Numbered from the stretch's first letter, positions 1 to 9,719 are shown. The stretch: DNA of 64,000 nt from Pachyseris speciosa (GCA_016490735.1 JAEMWC010001426.1:80001-144000); one strand, 5' to 3'. The notes: generated by a model not told the origin, from the sequence alone. Numbers and translations are program-made.

Positions 1-345
1 TATCAGGCCCAGGGTTGAGCTCAACATCCATAGAGATTGCAATGTCTTTCCAAGGCAGAAGGTAGCATAAATGTCCATGTTTAGTCCACGCACAGATCGA
101 TCTTGATGGAAGGCGTGCACCAGATTTAATGTTGTTGCGAGGCAGTCCAAGACTTATAGATCTCAGTATAGTAATCTTTGGTTGTTTAAAAACTATGTTC
201 GAGTAACAGAGCTGGTAAAATATAAGCACTACAGAAATAGAAAGTAAAAACCGAGCACGAAACTTTGACGCTGCTATGTTGGGCGCATTTACATAGTAGT
301 AGGCCTCAGTGGTTAAAGATACACTAAAAATACACTCATTTAGCC
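1..345 (-). pseudogene. LINE ORF fragment, N-terminal part (ends in an NPGP-type motif)
   Basis: One open minus-strand frame runs from about 345 to the left edge without a stop. It contains a hydrophobic stretch (FLLSISVVLIFYQLCY), then the segment SICAWTKHGHLCYLLPW, and ends in DVELNPGP. An NPGP motif preceded by a hydrophobic leader is typical of the start of ORF2 in several animal LINE families, just before the endonuclease. No ATG is visible in this frame, so it is a 5' fragment of a retrotransposon whose endonuclease and reverse transcriptase would lie left of the window. It sits inside the intron that follows the ALP copy 1 exon at 469-798. Confidence 0.6.
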
Positions 346-468
346 CTTGAAGAAAACATAATGTAAATATAAAAAAAGTTAAGTTACGTTGGATAAGTCT
401 CCGCCCGGGCATAAGGAAAGGTTAAAACCTATTTTTTTGGAAGAGGAGTTACAGTCAAAGCAACTTAC

Positions 469-798
469 CAACATTAGTTTTAATTCCGTTCAGGAATGCT
501 GTGGCCGTACTTGCAGAATCAGGTCCTTGCTGATTAACAGCGTAAGGTTTAGCCAGAGCTGACCATGGAAACACCTCCCAGCTCAGCACATTTTCCTCTC
601 CTGTGTTTCCCTTCAGCTGTCCATCAAGAAACCGGGTGGCGGTGATGGTACTCAGGCCCATTCCATCACCCAGAAACAAAACCGCGCTCTTAGCGGTGTC
701 GGTGTTTGGTTTGAGTTTGAGGTTGTCCTTGACGAGATTTACACCATCCTTATACCAAGAATTCCTGTCTTGATTTTGAAAGATGTTACCGCTAACAC
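469..798 (-). CDS. Alkaline phosphatase copy 1, N-terminal exon (exon 2)
   Basis: Alkaline phosphatases are zinc/magnesium phosphomonoesterases, usually GPI-anchored outside the cell. This 110-codon exon carries LFLGDGMG, with the metal-binding Asp of the family, and DSASTATAFLNG, in which the Ser after Asp is the catalytic nucleophile. It begins after a pyrimidine-rich acceptor (tcctcctcag) and ends at a GTAAG donor (AATGTTG/gtaagt), so it is phase 1 at both ends. An ATG exists upstream in the same frame, but it lies in the acceptor tract and is not a believable start. The exon is intact. The remaining exons of this copy would lie left of the window. A paralogous, damaged exon lies at 11580-11908. 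Confidence 0.9.
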
Positions 799-915
799 CT
801 GAGGAGGACGAGGAAAAGATCAAAGATCAGCTACCTACAGATACAAGCACATTCGAGTGAGAAGGCTTAGCACGCAAACGTGCACAGTACACCTGTATGA
901 ACGAAGTCCCTACTA
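799..915 (-). other. Intron sequence shared by both ALP copies
   Basis: The bases immediately upstream of the ALP copy 1 exon match those upstream of the copy 2 exon (11909-12000), including tgaggaggacgag and aagatcaaagatcag. Homology outside the exon shows that genomic DNA, not a processed transcript, was duplicated. Confidence 0.75.
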
Positions 916-980
916 CGAACATAACAAGAACAGAACAAGCGCGCGCTCAATTGGTTCTACAATAACAGTGGCAAAACACT

Positions 981-981
<1 letters not shown>

Positions 982-1015
<34 letters not shown>
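982..1015. repeat. (TAA)n microsatellite, probable LINE tail
   Basis: A run of about eleven TAA units. It lies just beyond the 3' end of the minus-strand LINE fragment at 1016-1740, where CR1/L2-like LINEs commonly have a short microsatellite tail. Confidence 0.9.
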
Positions 1016-1740
1016 CAATTTATAGTGCGCAAACTCCATACAATGTTCAAATGCGCATAACAATTAAAAACTAAAAATTGATAGATAAAAATATTACAAA
1101 AATTGAATAATAAAAGGTGATATAAAAACAATACAATTATGATTCATGGTTGTGACAAAAATGCTCTTCGAAAAAGGTGGGTCTTTAGTTTAGCTTTAAA
1201 AATGCCAACAGTGTCAGCGCTTCTAATGGCCAGTGGAAGTGCGTTCCAAAGTCTTGGCGCGGAACAAGTAAAATAACGGTCACCAAGGGTGGCTTTAAAC
1301 CTAAAACTAGGATAACTAAGTAAAAGTCCATCTTTGGGAGTCCTAAGATTATATTTCGTTGGAGACCTAAGAGAAATCATAGATGATAAATAAAAAGGAG
1401 CTAAAAATTTAGGGATTTTAAAAGTAATTAAAAGGGTTTTAAACTCAATTCTTTATCGGGAGCCAATGTAATTCATAAATAAGCGGTGTTATATGGCAAA
1501 ATTTTGGTTCTCTGAAGATCAGTCTAGTACATGCGTTCTGTACTCGTTGTAACTTATTTATCAAGCAGTCCGGTAAACCATACAGAAGACTGTTGCAGTA
1601 ATCAATTCGGCTAGTGATGAAGACACGGACAAGTGCCTCAGTGGACTGTCGTGAAATATATTTCCTAATGCCGTGGATTAAGCGGAGGTGAGCTTTTTCA
1701 AAACCCATAGAATATTTCTTTCACAAATTTAGTAAAAGCG
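1016..1740 (-). pseudogene. 5'-truncated CR1/L2-like LINE, reverse transcriptase C-terminus
   Basis: Two minus-strand frames, 1445-1708 and 1144-1444, read as one protein joined by a one-base frameshift near 1445. The first holds FITSRIDYCNSLLYGLP and ELHWLPI; the second holds SAPRLWNALP and FKAKLKTHLF. These are the hallmark C-terminal motifs of CR1/L2/Rex-type LINE reverse transcriptases. The copy lacks the endonuclease and catalytic reverse-transcriptase core, as expected of a 5'-truncated insertion. It sits upstream of the ALP copy 1 exon, within the duplicated intron region. Confidence 0.85.
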
Positions 1741-1799
1741 TTATTTAAACAATATTTGTGAGCAGTCATTTATGAGCTCCCGTCAACAATTTACATGTA

Positions 1800-2215
1800 T
1801 CGTAAAAGCTCTATTAAGCCCCCCCCCCTCCCCTCTCTCTAATAACCCCCCCCCATTTGGGAGTCGGTTTTTGTCATAAGCCCCCCAATTCTAATAAGCC
1901 CCTCCCTTTAGGACACAAGATTTATTAGTTAGTCCCTCCTATTCCCTCTTATCAAAATCCACTTGATGTGGCCCAGTGGGTTTGTTTTTAAACAAATGTA
2001 CAATCAAACACACAATACTGTTTGCTGCTCTTTATTAAATAATAAAGTTTCACTGTAGTTGTTTAAGTTTTGTGCAAAAACTTTTTGAAGACAAAACGGC
2101 GTGTTTAAGATTTGAAATAAGCCCCCTCTCTGTTAAGCCCCCCTTTCTAATAAGCACCCAGTTAATGAGGCATGAAATTAAATAAGCCCCCGGGGACTCA
2201 ATAGAGCTTTTACGG
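1800..2215. mobile_element. MITE with TA target duplication
   Basis: The ends are inverted repeats: CGTAAAAGCTCTATTAAGCC on the left, and ACTCAATAGAGCTTTTACGG on the right. TA dinucleotides flank both ends (1798-1799 and 2216-2217). The interior is C-rich with repeated TAAGCCCCC motifs and has no ORF. The homologous ALP upstream region near 13,300 lacks the element, so it works as a paralogous empty site. TA duplication suggests mobilisation by a Tc1/mariner-type transposase, which is inferred. Confidence 0.8.
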
Positions 2216-2450
2216 TAATGCACATCACACTCATGAACTTCAAATTTAAAACATACTACAAAGAAATTTACAAACTAATTGTCAATTTTTTCAAAGAACG
2301 TTTTTTGTTTAATTTGTCCACGAGAAACGAGCATTTAACCCTCCAACCCTCAGTATCAACGTGTTTATTCTCCTTAATGTCGTCCATATATTTTTTGTGC
2401 TACTTGTTAGGAGAATTGGTAAATAAATCCAGACAGTTTTTCTTTCATGA
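2216..2450. repeat. Copy of the region upstream of ALP (paired with 13310-13530)
   Basis: Shared blocks with 13310-13530 include gcac.tcacactcat, gagcatttaac and the stretch around tgtttattctcc. Together with 1690-1799 versus 13200-13300 this extends the ALP tandem duplication upstream of the N-terminal exon. Homology fades near 2450, about 200 bp before the end of ALP copy 2, so the duplication junction probably lies at 2450-2660. Confidence 0.65.
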
Positions 2451-2663
2451 TTATTTCTTTTGTTATCAAGAACATAATTACTCAAATAGCCTCAGGACAG
2501 TGTTCCTTTACCCAAAACTGAATACGAGAAAGAAGCGCCACCAAGTTACAAGAGTAACAAAGTTTTTTGTCGGATAAATACATTTTAGAATAAACACACA
2601 GGGCTGAACGCTGTGAAATGCTGCAAGAAAGAAAATGCGATGCTACAAAAAGTGAGTTCTGCT

Positions 2664-2902
2664 TCATTCACGTTTTACGTACAGGACTACAAAAACCACG
2701 ACGCTGCAGTCAGCATACAGCGGAGCAACGGACAGCACACGGCCTCCACTGGTCTTAGGCTTACCTCCCCTGTTCACGTGTTTCTCGCATGATTTCTGCT
2801 TGCTTTCACTCAAGCACAAGGCGTGATCCATCACGTGAAACACATATTGCTGCTCCACCACACCATGAAACAAGTAAGCACCAGGGCCGTCCGCGAATAC
2901 AG
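2664..2902 (-). CDS. Alkaline phosphatase copy 2, C-terminal exon
   Basis: The exon starts after ttttcacag and reads AVFADGPGAYLFHGVVEQQY, which matches the conserved C-terminal block of animal alkaline phosphatases, including the HGV(V/Q)EQ segment. It ends at a TGA stop (2664-2666). The last residues form a hydrophobic stretch (CSVVVFVVLYV) preceded by small residues (KTSGG), consistent with a GPI-anchor signal; this is inferred from composition. It completes the phase-1 codon left by the exon at 3853-4134. The exon is intact although upstream exons of the same copy are broken. Confidence 0.88.
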
Positions 2903-3852
2903 CTGTGAAAACATTCCAGAAATTTTAATGTGCGAACAACGTAAAATCAGTAATTATCAGCGACATTGGAGGTGAGGGCTAGCACAACCCAAGCCTAAGG
3001 AGGTACTCGTCCTTTAAATTGCTGAATGGACCACCTTCTGGTAAAAGCAATGTTGAGTTATGATGACAACAGTTGGGGACTTTTGTTGCATACTTACTCG
3101 TATGGTTGGGGCAGTCTGGATTTTGTTAAAACTAGAACAAAAAACAACTTCAATGCTATGGAAAATTTTAAAGTATCCGCGTAACTGCGCGAATCTCGTT
3201 CCTATTCTCTCGGAGGCCAAGTGTTTAAAGTATCTGACTAGCACAAGGAAGGGGGTGGGTTAGATTCCCATCGGAGACTTACATAGTTAACGTTCTTTCG
3301 CCCCATGCTTGCTCGATAAAAATATATCTTTCCCTATAGCACAAATTGGCGGCCAATAATTAATGTGATCTGCGTGGGGAACCACTTTTGTTCCTTAGCG
3401 ATAAGTCGAGTATCCTTGGAAGAAAAGTGTGACTGCTTGTAGTTAGGGGGCTAAACCATCCATTTTTACCGTTTGTTAGGAAGTTTTGTATCGATGGAAC
3501 CCAAAATAAAAGTCTAGGTTTGATTAAAACTACCCTTCTAGAGAAGTGAGACTCTTTAAGTACCCTTAGCCCTGGATGGTCAAGATGGATACGGATTGCA
3601 TCTCGTAAAAATTCGGGCCGCAAGTTTCCGAGTTTCCTTCTTGTATATACCAAAACCTACTGCTGTAAATATTGCTCGACGTTTATACTTGAACGTCGAA
3701 CTACTATTAGTTTTATTATTACTTTTATTTACTTGATGTGTTTTTCTTGGATCTCTAAGACTATATCGCGCGCAAAAATGTTCTTAGTTTTGATCAGGAC
3801 ATGTAATTACCCTTGAATTTGCTCCCCTAAGAATGTTAAACCAGATTATTAC

Positions 3853-4134
3853 CAATATCCTCAGATGAATGACTTTCAGCGTCAAGCAAAACAGTGGCCT
3901 GCTGTAGATAGTCCTTGTCAAAGGTGTTGGCATTGCGCAGGTCTGGTCGAGAGCCGTTCAGCCCGCCTGGTCCGTCCGCATAGCCCAGAGTGGTGTATGT
4001 TCTGTTTTGCGTGTCCACAGCTAATGTGTTGTCCACATTCCTTATCAAACCAAACACAGGGTTCCCACGTTTCGGGTAACCGCCGATTGTGAAGACATGC
4101 GAATGGTCAGCGGTTACTGTTATCAGCGTCTCGT
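3853..4134 (-). CDS. Alkaline phosphatase copy 2, exon with the ADHSH metal ligand
   Basis: A 282-bp exon with acceptor tctcag and donor GATATTG/gtaat. It reads ETLITVTADHSHVFTIGGY, whose Asp-His are zinc ligands in the family, then a PKRGNPVFGL segment, SRPDL, and LDAESHSSEDI, where the His of ESH is another expected zinc ligand (ETHGGED in vertebrates). The frame is open throughout and joins its neighbours in phase 1. All active-site positions visible in this exon look conserved. Confidence 0.92.
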
Positions 4135-4149
4135 CTGAGAAATGAAGAA

Positions 4150-4400
4150 GTTAATATAATAATTTAATAATCTAGAACTTATATAGCGCATTTTCCACGT
4201 GTATATGATCAAATGCGCTTTACCAGCAGATGAAATTGGAATTTGGAAATGTTGGTTTTTGTGGAGAGGGGAAAACCGGAAAACCCGGAGAAAAACCTCT
4301 CAGAGCAGAGAAGAGAACCAACAACAAACTCAACCCACATATGACGCCGAGTCTGGGAATCGAACCCGGGCCATTAGACCATTAATTAAAATTAATTAAT
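4150..4400 (-). mobile_element. tRNA-headed SINE, minus strand
   Basis: The segment contains, on the plus strand, ggagaggggaaaaccgg, acctctcagagcagag and gaatcgaacccgggcca. The last is the complement of a Pol III B-box (GGTTCGA-like). The same body occurs in opposite orientation at 51982-52240, where the head and an A/T-rich tail are clearer. It lies in the ALP intron between 4134 and 5082. Confidence 0.7.
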
Positions 4401-4532
4401 TGTGGTAGGGGAAAACACTTGTTAAGTTTAAGGCTTAAAAAACACATTAATTCACGGAAAATGACCGAAATTATTTCTTACCAATAATGGTTACGCCAAA
4501 ACAAAGTAGATCATATATTAAGTGAATAAAGA

Positions 4533-4572
<40 letters not shown>

Positions 4573-4584
4573 GGAGTGAAACAC

Positions 4585-4604
4585 GAAAATTTGGTTTATC
4601 AACG

Positions 4605-4635
<31 letters not shown>

Positions 4636-4797
4636 GGATTCGATTAGCTGACGTTTCGAGCCTTAGCCCTTCGTCGGAGTGACCCACAATTCCTCGATTC
4701 GCTCCGACGAAGGGCTAACGCTCGAAACGTCAGCTAATCGAATCCCTGTACGGTGGGCAATTTACATTATCAACTCCGTTGATAAACCAAATTTCCG
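4585..4797. mobile_element. Foldback (hairpin) element with arms of about 95 bp
   Basis: The left arm, from aaatttggtttatcaacgg to agcccttcgtcgga, is repeated as its reverse complement in the right arm, ending gataaaccaaattt, with a short spacer (gacccacaattcctcgat). The arms differ at only a few bases. There is no ORF. It lies in an ALP intron. A near-perfect hairpin of this length would form a stable cruciform or RNA stem. Confidence 0.9.
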
Positions 4798-5081
4798 TAG
4801 ATCATATAAGGACTGGTTTTGTTTTCAAGTTTTGAAGCACAGTTCTTGTTAAATGAAATCTTTCAGGAGTCTCAAAGAACAACTCAAAAGGGCATTTCTT
4901 TTAATATGTTTCACACGTTTCTCCGTAACTAAACTCTCGGCCTTACTTATAGTGGAAAATTCGAAACTAGAAGGAGTTAAGCCATCTATCGAGGCTTAAG
5001 AATTTGGGGAAAAGCTTTTGCTTAAAACGATAGAAAATAGATGATTTTGAGGGGAATTTGACATGAAATCTAATCAGTTAC

Positions 5082-5189
5082 CTCTATTAACTATTTCCAG
5101 CGTCCTAGCAACCGCTTTATTCATTGCAACAGCATCATACAGAGCTGTGACAGCTTTGCCATCGTGGTGTCCGTGATCAATGCGCCCGG
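5082..5189 (-). CDS. Alkaline phosphatase copy 2, exon with GRIDHGHH
   Basis: A 108-bp exon with acceptor gttttcag and donor AATAGAG/gtaact. It encodes GRIDHGHHDGKAVTALYDAV; the Asp, first His and third His of DHGHH are zinc ligands in animal ALPs. With the previous exon the sequence reads VEAGRIDHGHH, where most relatives have VEGGRIDHGHH. The frame is open and the phase is 1 on both sides. Confidence 0.92.
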
Positions 5190-5572
5190 CTGAAAACAGC
5201 AAAATAACAATAATATCAGTTTCGTTCATGTGAACCTTTATCTGGCCATTCCACTGCTTAATGAGTTAATATAGTGCAGACGCAAAGAAAGTTTCTAAAA
5301 ATCCCGTGCAATTTAATTCAGTGGAGATTAAAATAAACGAGAATAATAACAGCGCCATTTTCACTGAGTACACTGAGTATTAAAAACTTGAAGGTGAAAA
5401 GGTGTACTCGCGTTCTCCACAAAACCTTCAAGTTGATCATCCAAGTTGTTGTTTTGCGCCGGACTGCATTGAATTGAACCCAAACGTATAACGTACGTGC
5501 AGAGCTATTACCGTTACCCGTTACGTCTATTGTTTTGTGGCGTTACCGGACTGTAGCAATGGAGAGACATAC

Positions 5573-5713
5573 CTTCAACTAACAGGAAGTACCCCTTTGG
5601 GTTCTTCCGCAGTATTTCGATGGCTTTCGCAGTCATCTCTTCAATCGATGGCTCGCCAGCTTTGTCAGACGCGCGATCCACCTCGAACTGCATGTGAGAA
5701 TACTCAAAGAGTC
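5573..5713 (-). CDS. Alkaline phosphatase copy 2, exon GLFEYSHM...FLLVE
   Basis: A 141-bp exon with acceptor ttttgtag and donor TTGAAG/gtatgt. It begins GLFEYSHMQFEVDR and ends KNPKGYFLLVE, matching the block before the metal-binding Glu of VEGG in ALPs. EMTAKAIEILRKN is also typical. The preceding exon, which should cover roughly the 50-60 residues between GGGR and GLFEY, could not be found between 5713 and 7489. Confidence 0.92.
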
Positions 5714-6112
5714 CTACAAAAGACAGAAGAAACCTAACACGCTAGGCTTTATGCATCAAATCTGATCCTCAGAACAGTATTAAACATGTAGCATATGTCT
5801 TGCCCGAGTTGTCATGTCACAATCATGAAGACAAAGAAACAAATATGAGTCCGTGACGAGAAAAACGCCAGGGCCTTTAATACACCACTGAAACGTCAGC
5901 TTCAGTCACTTAGCTACTTGTCGGAGAGAGTCAAAAGTAAACGAACGAAGACATTTGCTTGGCTCTACTCGTAAGAGCAATCATATCGAAACGATTTGAT
6001 GTACTGACATTAAAGGAAATCTTGTAAGCGAATATAAGATGTGCTTCTTGTGTTATTCGATGAACTTATGTAGTTAAAAAAGAAGCATCTGAATAAAAAT
6101 AAGGCTTAATTA

Positions 6113-6330
6113 CCTTCCCTGCTAGCAGAGGCCTCATTTCCTTGTATTCAACGCGCGGGAGAAAAGAGACCTCTGCCATGGGTCGAAACGGTCTGTGTTG
6201 AGCATGCGTCGCAGTTCCTTAGCGACCGAAACATCACGTGTTTTCTTTAGCACATGATCGGTATCGGTCAGGCATCGGTCAGTAGACAATACAAGGCCTT
6301 GTTACGTTTAATGCAATTTTGTATTGGTGC
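6113..6330. mobile_element. Partial copy of the palindromic MITE seen at 15978-16272
   Basis: It shares ccctgctagcagaggcctc, agagacctctgccatggg, tcgaaacggtctgtgttgag and agcgaccgaa.catcacgtg with the left half of 15978-16272. The right inverted arm is absent, so this is a truncated copy. It lies in the ALP intron next to the tRNA-like pair. Confidence 0.75.
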
Positions 6331-6463
6331 TGTTCTTCAGGTGGCATGTATGTGAGAATGAATATATGACAATCATATATTTGAACTGCGGATTAAAGAA
6401 TGAATATGTGATTGTTCATCTAGACATCTTGTTAACAGTAATGAAAATAAAGCCCGAAAAGAT

Positions 6464-6515
6464 TCCGGTGCAGTGCTCTACCAAGTGAGCTAACAAGCCA
6501 ACTGGGAGCTGGTTA
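6464..6515 (-). repeat. Inverted partial copy of the tRNA-like sequence at 6600
   Basis: The plus strand gtgcagtgctctaccaa.tgagctaacaagcc is the reverse complement of the 5' half of the tRNA-like unit at 6610-6650. The two copies are about 85 bp apart and can pair as a foldback. Confidence 0.75.
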
Positions 6516-6613
6516 TTTTGTTGGTATGATTTTCATATAGTCATTCTCACATATTCATTGACTTACGGGTATATTACGAACCAAATTAACAAAATGACCA
6601 GTTCCCAGTTGGC

Positions 6614-6686
6614 TTGTTAGCTCAGTTGGTAGAGCACTGCATCGTTATCGCAGAGGCCGTGGGTTCGATTCCCGTACGAGCCGGAA
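6614..6686 (+). tRNA. tRNA-like sequence (tRNA pseudogene or SINE head)
   Basis: A clear A box (TTAGCTCAGTTGGTAGAGC) and B box (GGTTCGATTCC) sit at tRNA spacing, and acceptor arms GGCTTGT and ACGAGCC partly pair. The anticodon arm is poor: the stem CTGCA/CGCAG has a mismatch and the base before the putative GTT anticodon is C instead of T. I therefore call it tRNA-derived instead of a functional tRNA gene. A related, differently diverged unit occurs on the minus strand at 59010-59090. Confidence 0.55.
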
Positions 6687-7037
6687 TTTTTTTCAAGCTG
6701 TATTTTCACTACTGGATAAGTCGTTTTCTCGTCTGCGATGATCATTCACATATTCATGTTATAGCTCTTTGTTTAACAATAAAACCAGTTTGTATACATG
6801 CTGCAGTAAATATAGCCAATCCATGTGCAGAGTCGTTTCATAGTCGTCGATATTCCACCCAACATAGGGAACTTTATCCAAGATGACGGCATCGGAAACG
6901 ACATCGCCACAAAACATTACGTTTCATGAGCAAAAGCAATCACTTTGCGTTTGGGTACATTTCTTTGCTGTCCTCTGCAAAACAACAACGTGAAACGACC
7001 TAACAGTCTAGGTTGTCTCGAGACTTAAACGTCGTTC

Positions 7038-7043
7038 ATAGTA
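7038..7043. repeat. Target-site duplication, left (ATAGTA)
   Basis: ATAGTA directly flanks the MITE at 7044-7488 and is repeated at 7489-7494. Confidence 0.75.
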
Positions 7044-7488
7044 CAGGGGCACCCAACGACAGGTTTCGGTAGTAGTATCTGTTCGGTGGAGGGTAATTCG
7101 CCTTGTGGTTTCGTTGTCGATTAAAGGGTGCACTCGGATTTTCGTAGCTAAAACGTGGCCTAAAAGATTCTCAATAGGGAAATCATAGCCCCTGAGGCTT
7201 TCCTGTTTTTGGCAGTCAAAAACGTCAACTAGCATTTTCGGAAAGGAAATAGTTCCCTAGAAAGTTCGTGGAAAGTTCATTTCAGCTTGCATTTTCTCAC
7301 AGAAAGATTTTGTTCCCTAACATTAAAATTAAAATTTCATTAAAATTAAAATTTCAGCTAGGGAATCCGAACAGATGAACTTCTTCTAGTTTATGAAAAC
7401 ATCACTTTGAACAGACTTCAAACACCATAACGTACTTAAAAATACCTTTCTACAGCTTTTGGTTGATTTCGGTCATTGGGTGCCCCTG
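7044..7488. mobile_element. 445-bp MITE inserted in an ALP exon
   Basis: The termini are inverted: CAGGGGCACCCAACGAC on the left and, reading inward from the right, CAGGGGCACCCAATGAC. A 6-bp direct repeat, ATAGTA, flanks it. Short open frames inside (for example 7044-7235, minus) are element sequence, not phosphatase. The insertion separates the remains of ALP exon 4 (7489-7621) from whatever followed. Confidence 0.8.
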
Positions 7489-7621
7489 ATAGTAATTTAG
7501 TCCCTGAACAGTCGGCATTTTCCTCGTTAAGCAAATCCGAATAATCGTAAAAATTTTCTGCGGCCCCCACCAAATACCACCTCCATACCATCACCGAAGG
7601 GGAACTCAACGAGTTGCAAAG
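7489..7621 (-). pseudogene. Alkaline phosphatase copy 2, broken exon 4 (GGGR motif)
   Basis: After a good acceptor (tttctgtcacag) the phase-1 frame reads ALQLVEFPFGDGMEVVFGGG and continues RRKF, matching the 'DVILGGGRKYM' region of ALPs. The same frame then meets a TAA stop at 7527-7529. No donor precedes the stop, and a MITE interrupts the exon 33-38 bp further on. A frame change after RRKF would keep a longer ORF open, so an indel probably came first. The downstream exon with the DGR.L segment expected in the family was not found. Confidence 0.75.
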
Positions 7622-7699
7622 CTGTGACAGAAATACAGAGAGGGTATAACAATTATTAGATGTCTTTCTCAATTCAGGTCTTGTCTTATCGTCTTGAAA

Positions 7700-8840
7700 G
7701 TAACCGTACATGATACATGAGCGTTTAGAGGCTGTTTCATATTGCGATTTATCTGGTGTCCAAAATAACTGACTTAAGATCTATGTTTTGTATTTCGTTT
7801 CTATTTTGTCTTGTACACATAACATAAAGTGTTTTTCAAGAAATTAATATTACTTTTCGCTTACTTGTACATACCTATATCTAAGTAATTTCTCATGCAT
7901 TCTTGACTACGATATCCTGAAATGAACTTTGAAACAAAGAACAAGCTAAAACACTCACAACGATTTTTGTTATCTTGCAAGGACCAGCATACGTGTCAAA
8001 TTTTGTAAAGTAAGTATTGTGGAATAGTGCCGAACTTTTGCTCAATAAATGTTGCATTAAAAAAAAACGTGTCAAATTAAACTGAGTTGAAATGCACTTC
8101 TATTCTAGCCATTCCTGACGAACAGAAGAAAAATCTATTTGGACGGTCGGGAACCTGAGCCAATCCTATGATGCAAGTTGTTTTGTGTATAATTTAAACT
8201 GACAATTTTTCGCGCCCGACGCGTAAAAGTTGATGGGATTTTAAAGCACGTTTTAAAACGCCGTGACCATTGTAACTATGGGTAAGGTTGAATCACAATA
8301 GTTGATTACCACTGTTTGGATGCCGCGATCAGCTCGCCACGTGATGTAAATCGGTATTCAGAAGTTGGGTATAGTTCTAGCTGTGGCAGATTGTCTTTCA
8401 AAAAAACAAGTGTGTCGCAAAATTTTACCCAAATTTGACGGTCTCGCTGTCTTGGAGCCGTATACAAGGCCGTCTTCAGTTGGCGTCTCGATCTCTTTTT
8501 CAAGCTGAAAAATGCTCTTGTATAGTATGTTTTATTCCTTGGTATAGCATTAAACAAATAGATTTTAATTGGCAGTGTCTGTGTGTGTACTCTGATAATG
8601 CATAGATGAAGTCAAAATTTGGTAAGAACAAAGAAGTACCCTCCAACCTACATGCGAGAAGAGTGACTGATGTTGTTAACACATTTTGACGTCCTCTGTG
8701 CGTTATCAGATCACACGCCCACCGCTAAATGAAATGGCTCCGGATAATGACGTCATTCGTGCGTCTATACTTTTATGACAAACTCCTCTCAACCAACAAA
8801 AGCACGATTTTCACAAGTATAGCACTATTGTGCAAATCAG
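7700..8840. other. ALP intron, no recognised gene
   Basis: Only short chance ORFs. I see no exon-like coding match to ALP, no RNA gene, and no clear element boundaries. Confidence 0.5.
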
Positions 8841-8844
8841 TGTA

Positions 8845-9465
8845 TTTCTTTAAATGACCATAACGACAAAAGTTTTACTTTCTCGGATGAATCTAAACAT
8901 TACCCAATGAAATTCTGCGAAAACATTTTTCGATTTGAACAAAACGCAAATTTTTAATGATTTTTTAAAACCTTCAAAACTATTTTGCGGTCGACCCGCC
9001 CCACTGAAAATAGGACCGGTGGGCTCATGATAAGCTCACATTACAAAAGACAGTGACGTAGGTTCAGGAGCCCATGAAACACGTGAAAATACGTCTCTCT
9101 CGGTCTTCAGTATTCCGCAAAATACGTCGGCGGATTTCGATTCCCCAGTAGAGAATAAAAAGCTTTAAATAAGTATTTGCCATGAGTAGGAAGAACGCGA
9201 CTTGTTTTCAAGTGAGATGAGAGCAAGACTAAAGTCACGTGTTCGTGTACATACGTCACAGCTCCTGCCAAACCGAGAAGAACCGGAGGGGAGACTACTT
9301 CAAATAGTGGACCAAAATGGCAGCAACTTTGAAAGAAAAGAAAAACACTAAAAATTTACGTTTTGTTCAAATTGAATTCTTTTTTTTTTCGCAGATGTTC
9401 ATTGGATGATGTTTAGATTCATATGAGAAATTAACCATTTTTTCGCTATTGGCACTTTAAGTGCA
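8845..9465. mobile_element. Inverted-repeat element next to an ALP splice donor
   Basis: The left arm at about 8850-8965 (ggatgaatctaaacatta, tgaaattctgcgaaaac, tttgaacaaaacg.aaattttta) is the reverse complement of the right arm at about 9340-9465. The arms are diverged by small indels. The spacer is about 380 bp without a long ORF. The right end comes within a few bases of the donor of the ALP exon at 9471. Confidence 0.65.
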
Positions 9466-9470
9466 ATTAC

Positions 9471-9716
9471 CAATATCCTTGCATTTGGATCCGTCGTCCT
9501 TTGCTAATTTCTCGATATCCGCGTCAGCCTCCCAACTACGATCAGCCGCGTACGCGTACGCGCTCGCGGGTGTTGCGTCGGAAACACGCGTTGTAGTCAC
9601 GATTCCCGTTGACATCCCAGCCCTCTCTGCTAGTGCGAGGATGGAGACAGCCTTACTTTGTTCTGTTAAGTCTGCGCAGTAACCCTTTCTGACACTTTCG
9701 TCAACACCGAGGATTC
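9471..9716 (-). CDS. Alkaline phosphatase copy 2, exon 3 (VTTTRV block)
   Basis: An 82-codon exon with acceptor ctaaag and donor GATATTG/gtaatt. It encodes SILALAERAGMSTGIVTTTR followed by VSDATPASAYAYAADRSW, corresponding to 'KSVGVVTTTRVQHASPAGTY' in vertebrate ALP. The magnesium-site Thr/Ser is present (Thr of DATP). The residue equivalent to vertebrate His153 is Asp, as in the bacterial E. coli enzyme. The frame is open and phase-compatible with the N-terminal exon. Confidence 0.9.
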
Positions 9717-9719
9717 CTT

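Noticed and set aside
455..468. ORF extension of the ALP copy 1 exon beyond 469 and its apparent ATG start at 823
   Set aside because: The donor gtaagt at 468 and the acceptor tcctcctcag at 799-808 define the exon; the ATG lies in the acceptor tract.
6614..6686. Functional tRNA gene
   Set aside because: A and B boxes are good, but the anticodon stem has a mismatch and the base before the anticodon is not T; kept only as tRNA-like.
7044..7235. A minus ORF (MLVDVFDCQKQESLRG...) in the place where the missing ALP exon should be
   Set aside because: It looked like the 'NLVD.W' part of alkaline phosphatase, but it lies wholly inside the MITE bounded by inverted CAGGGGCACCCAA ends and ATAGTA duplications, so it is element sequence.
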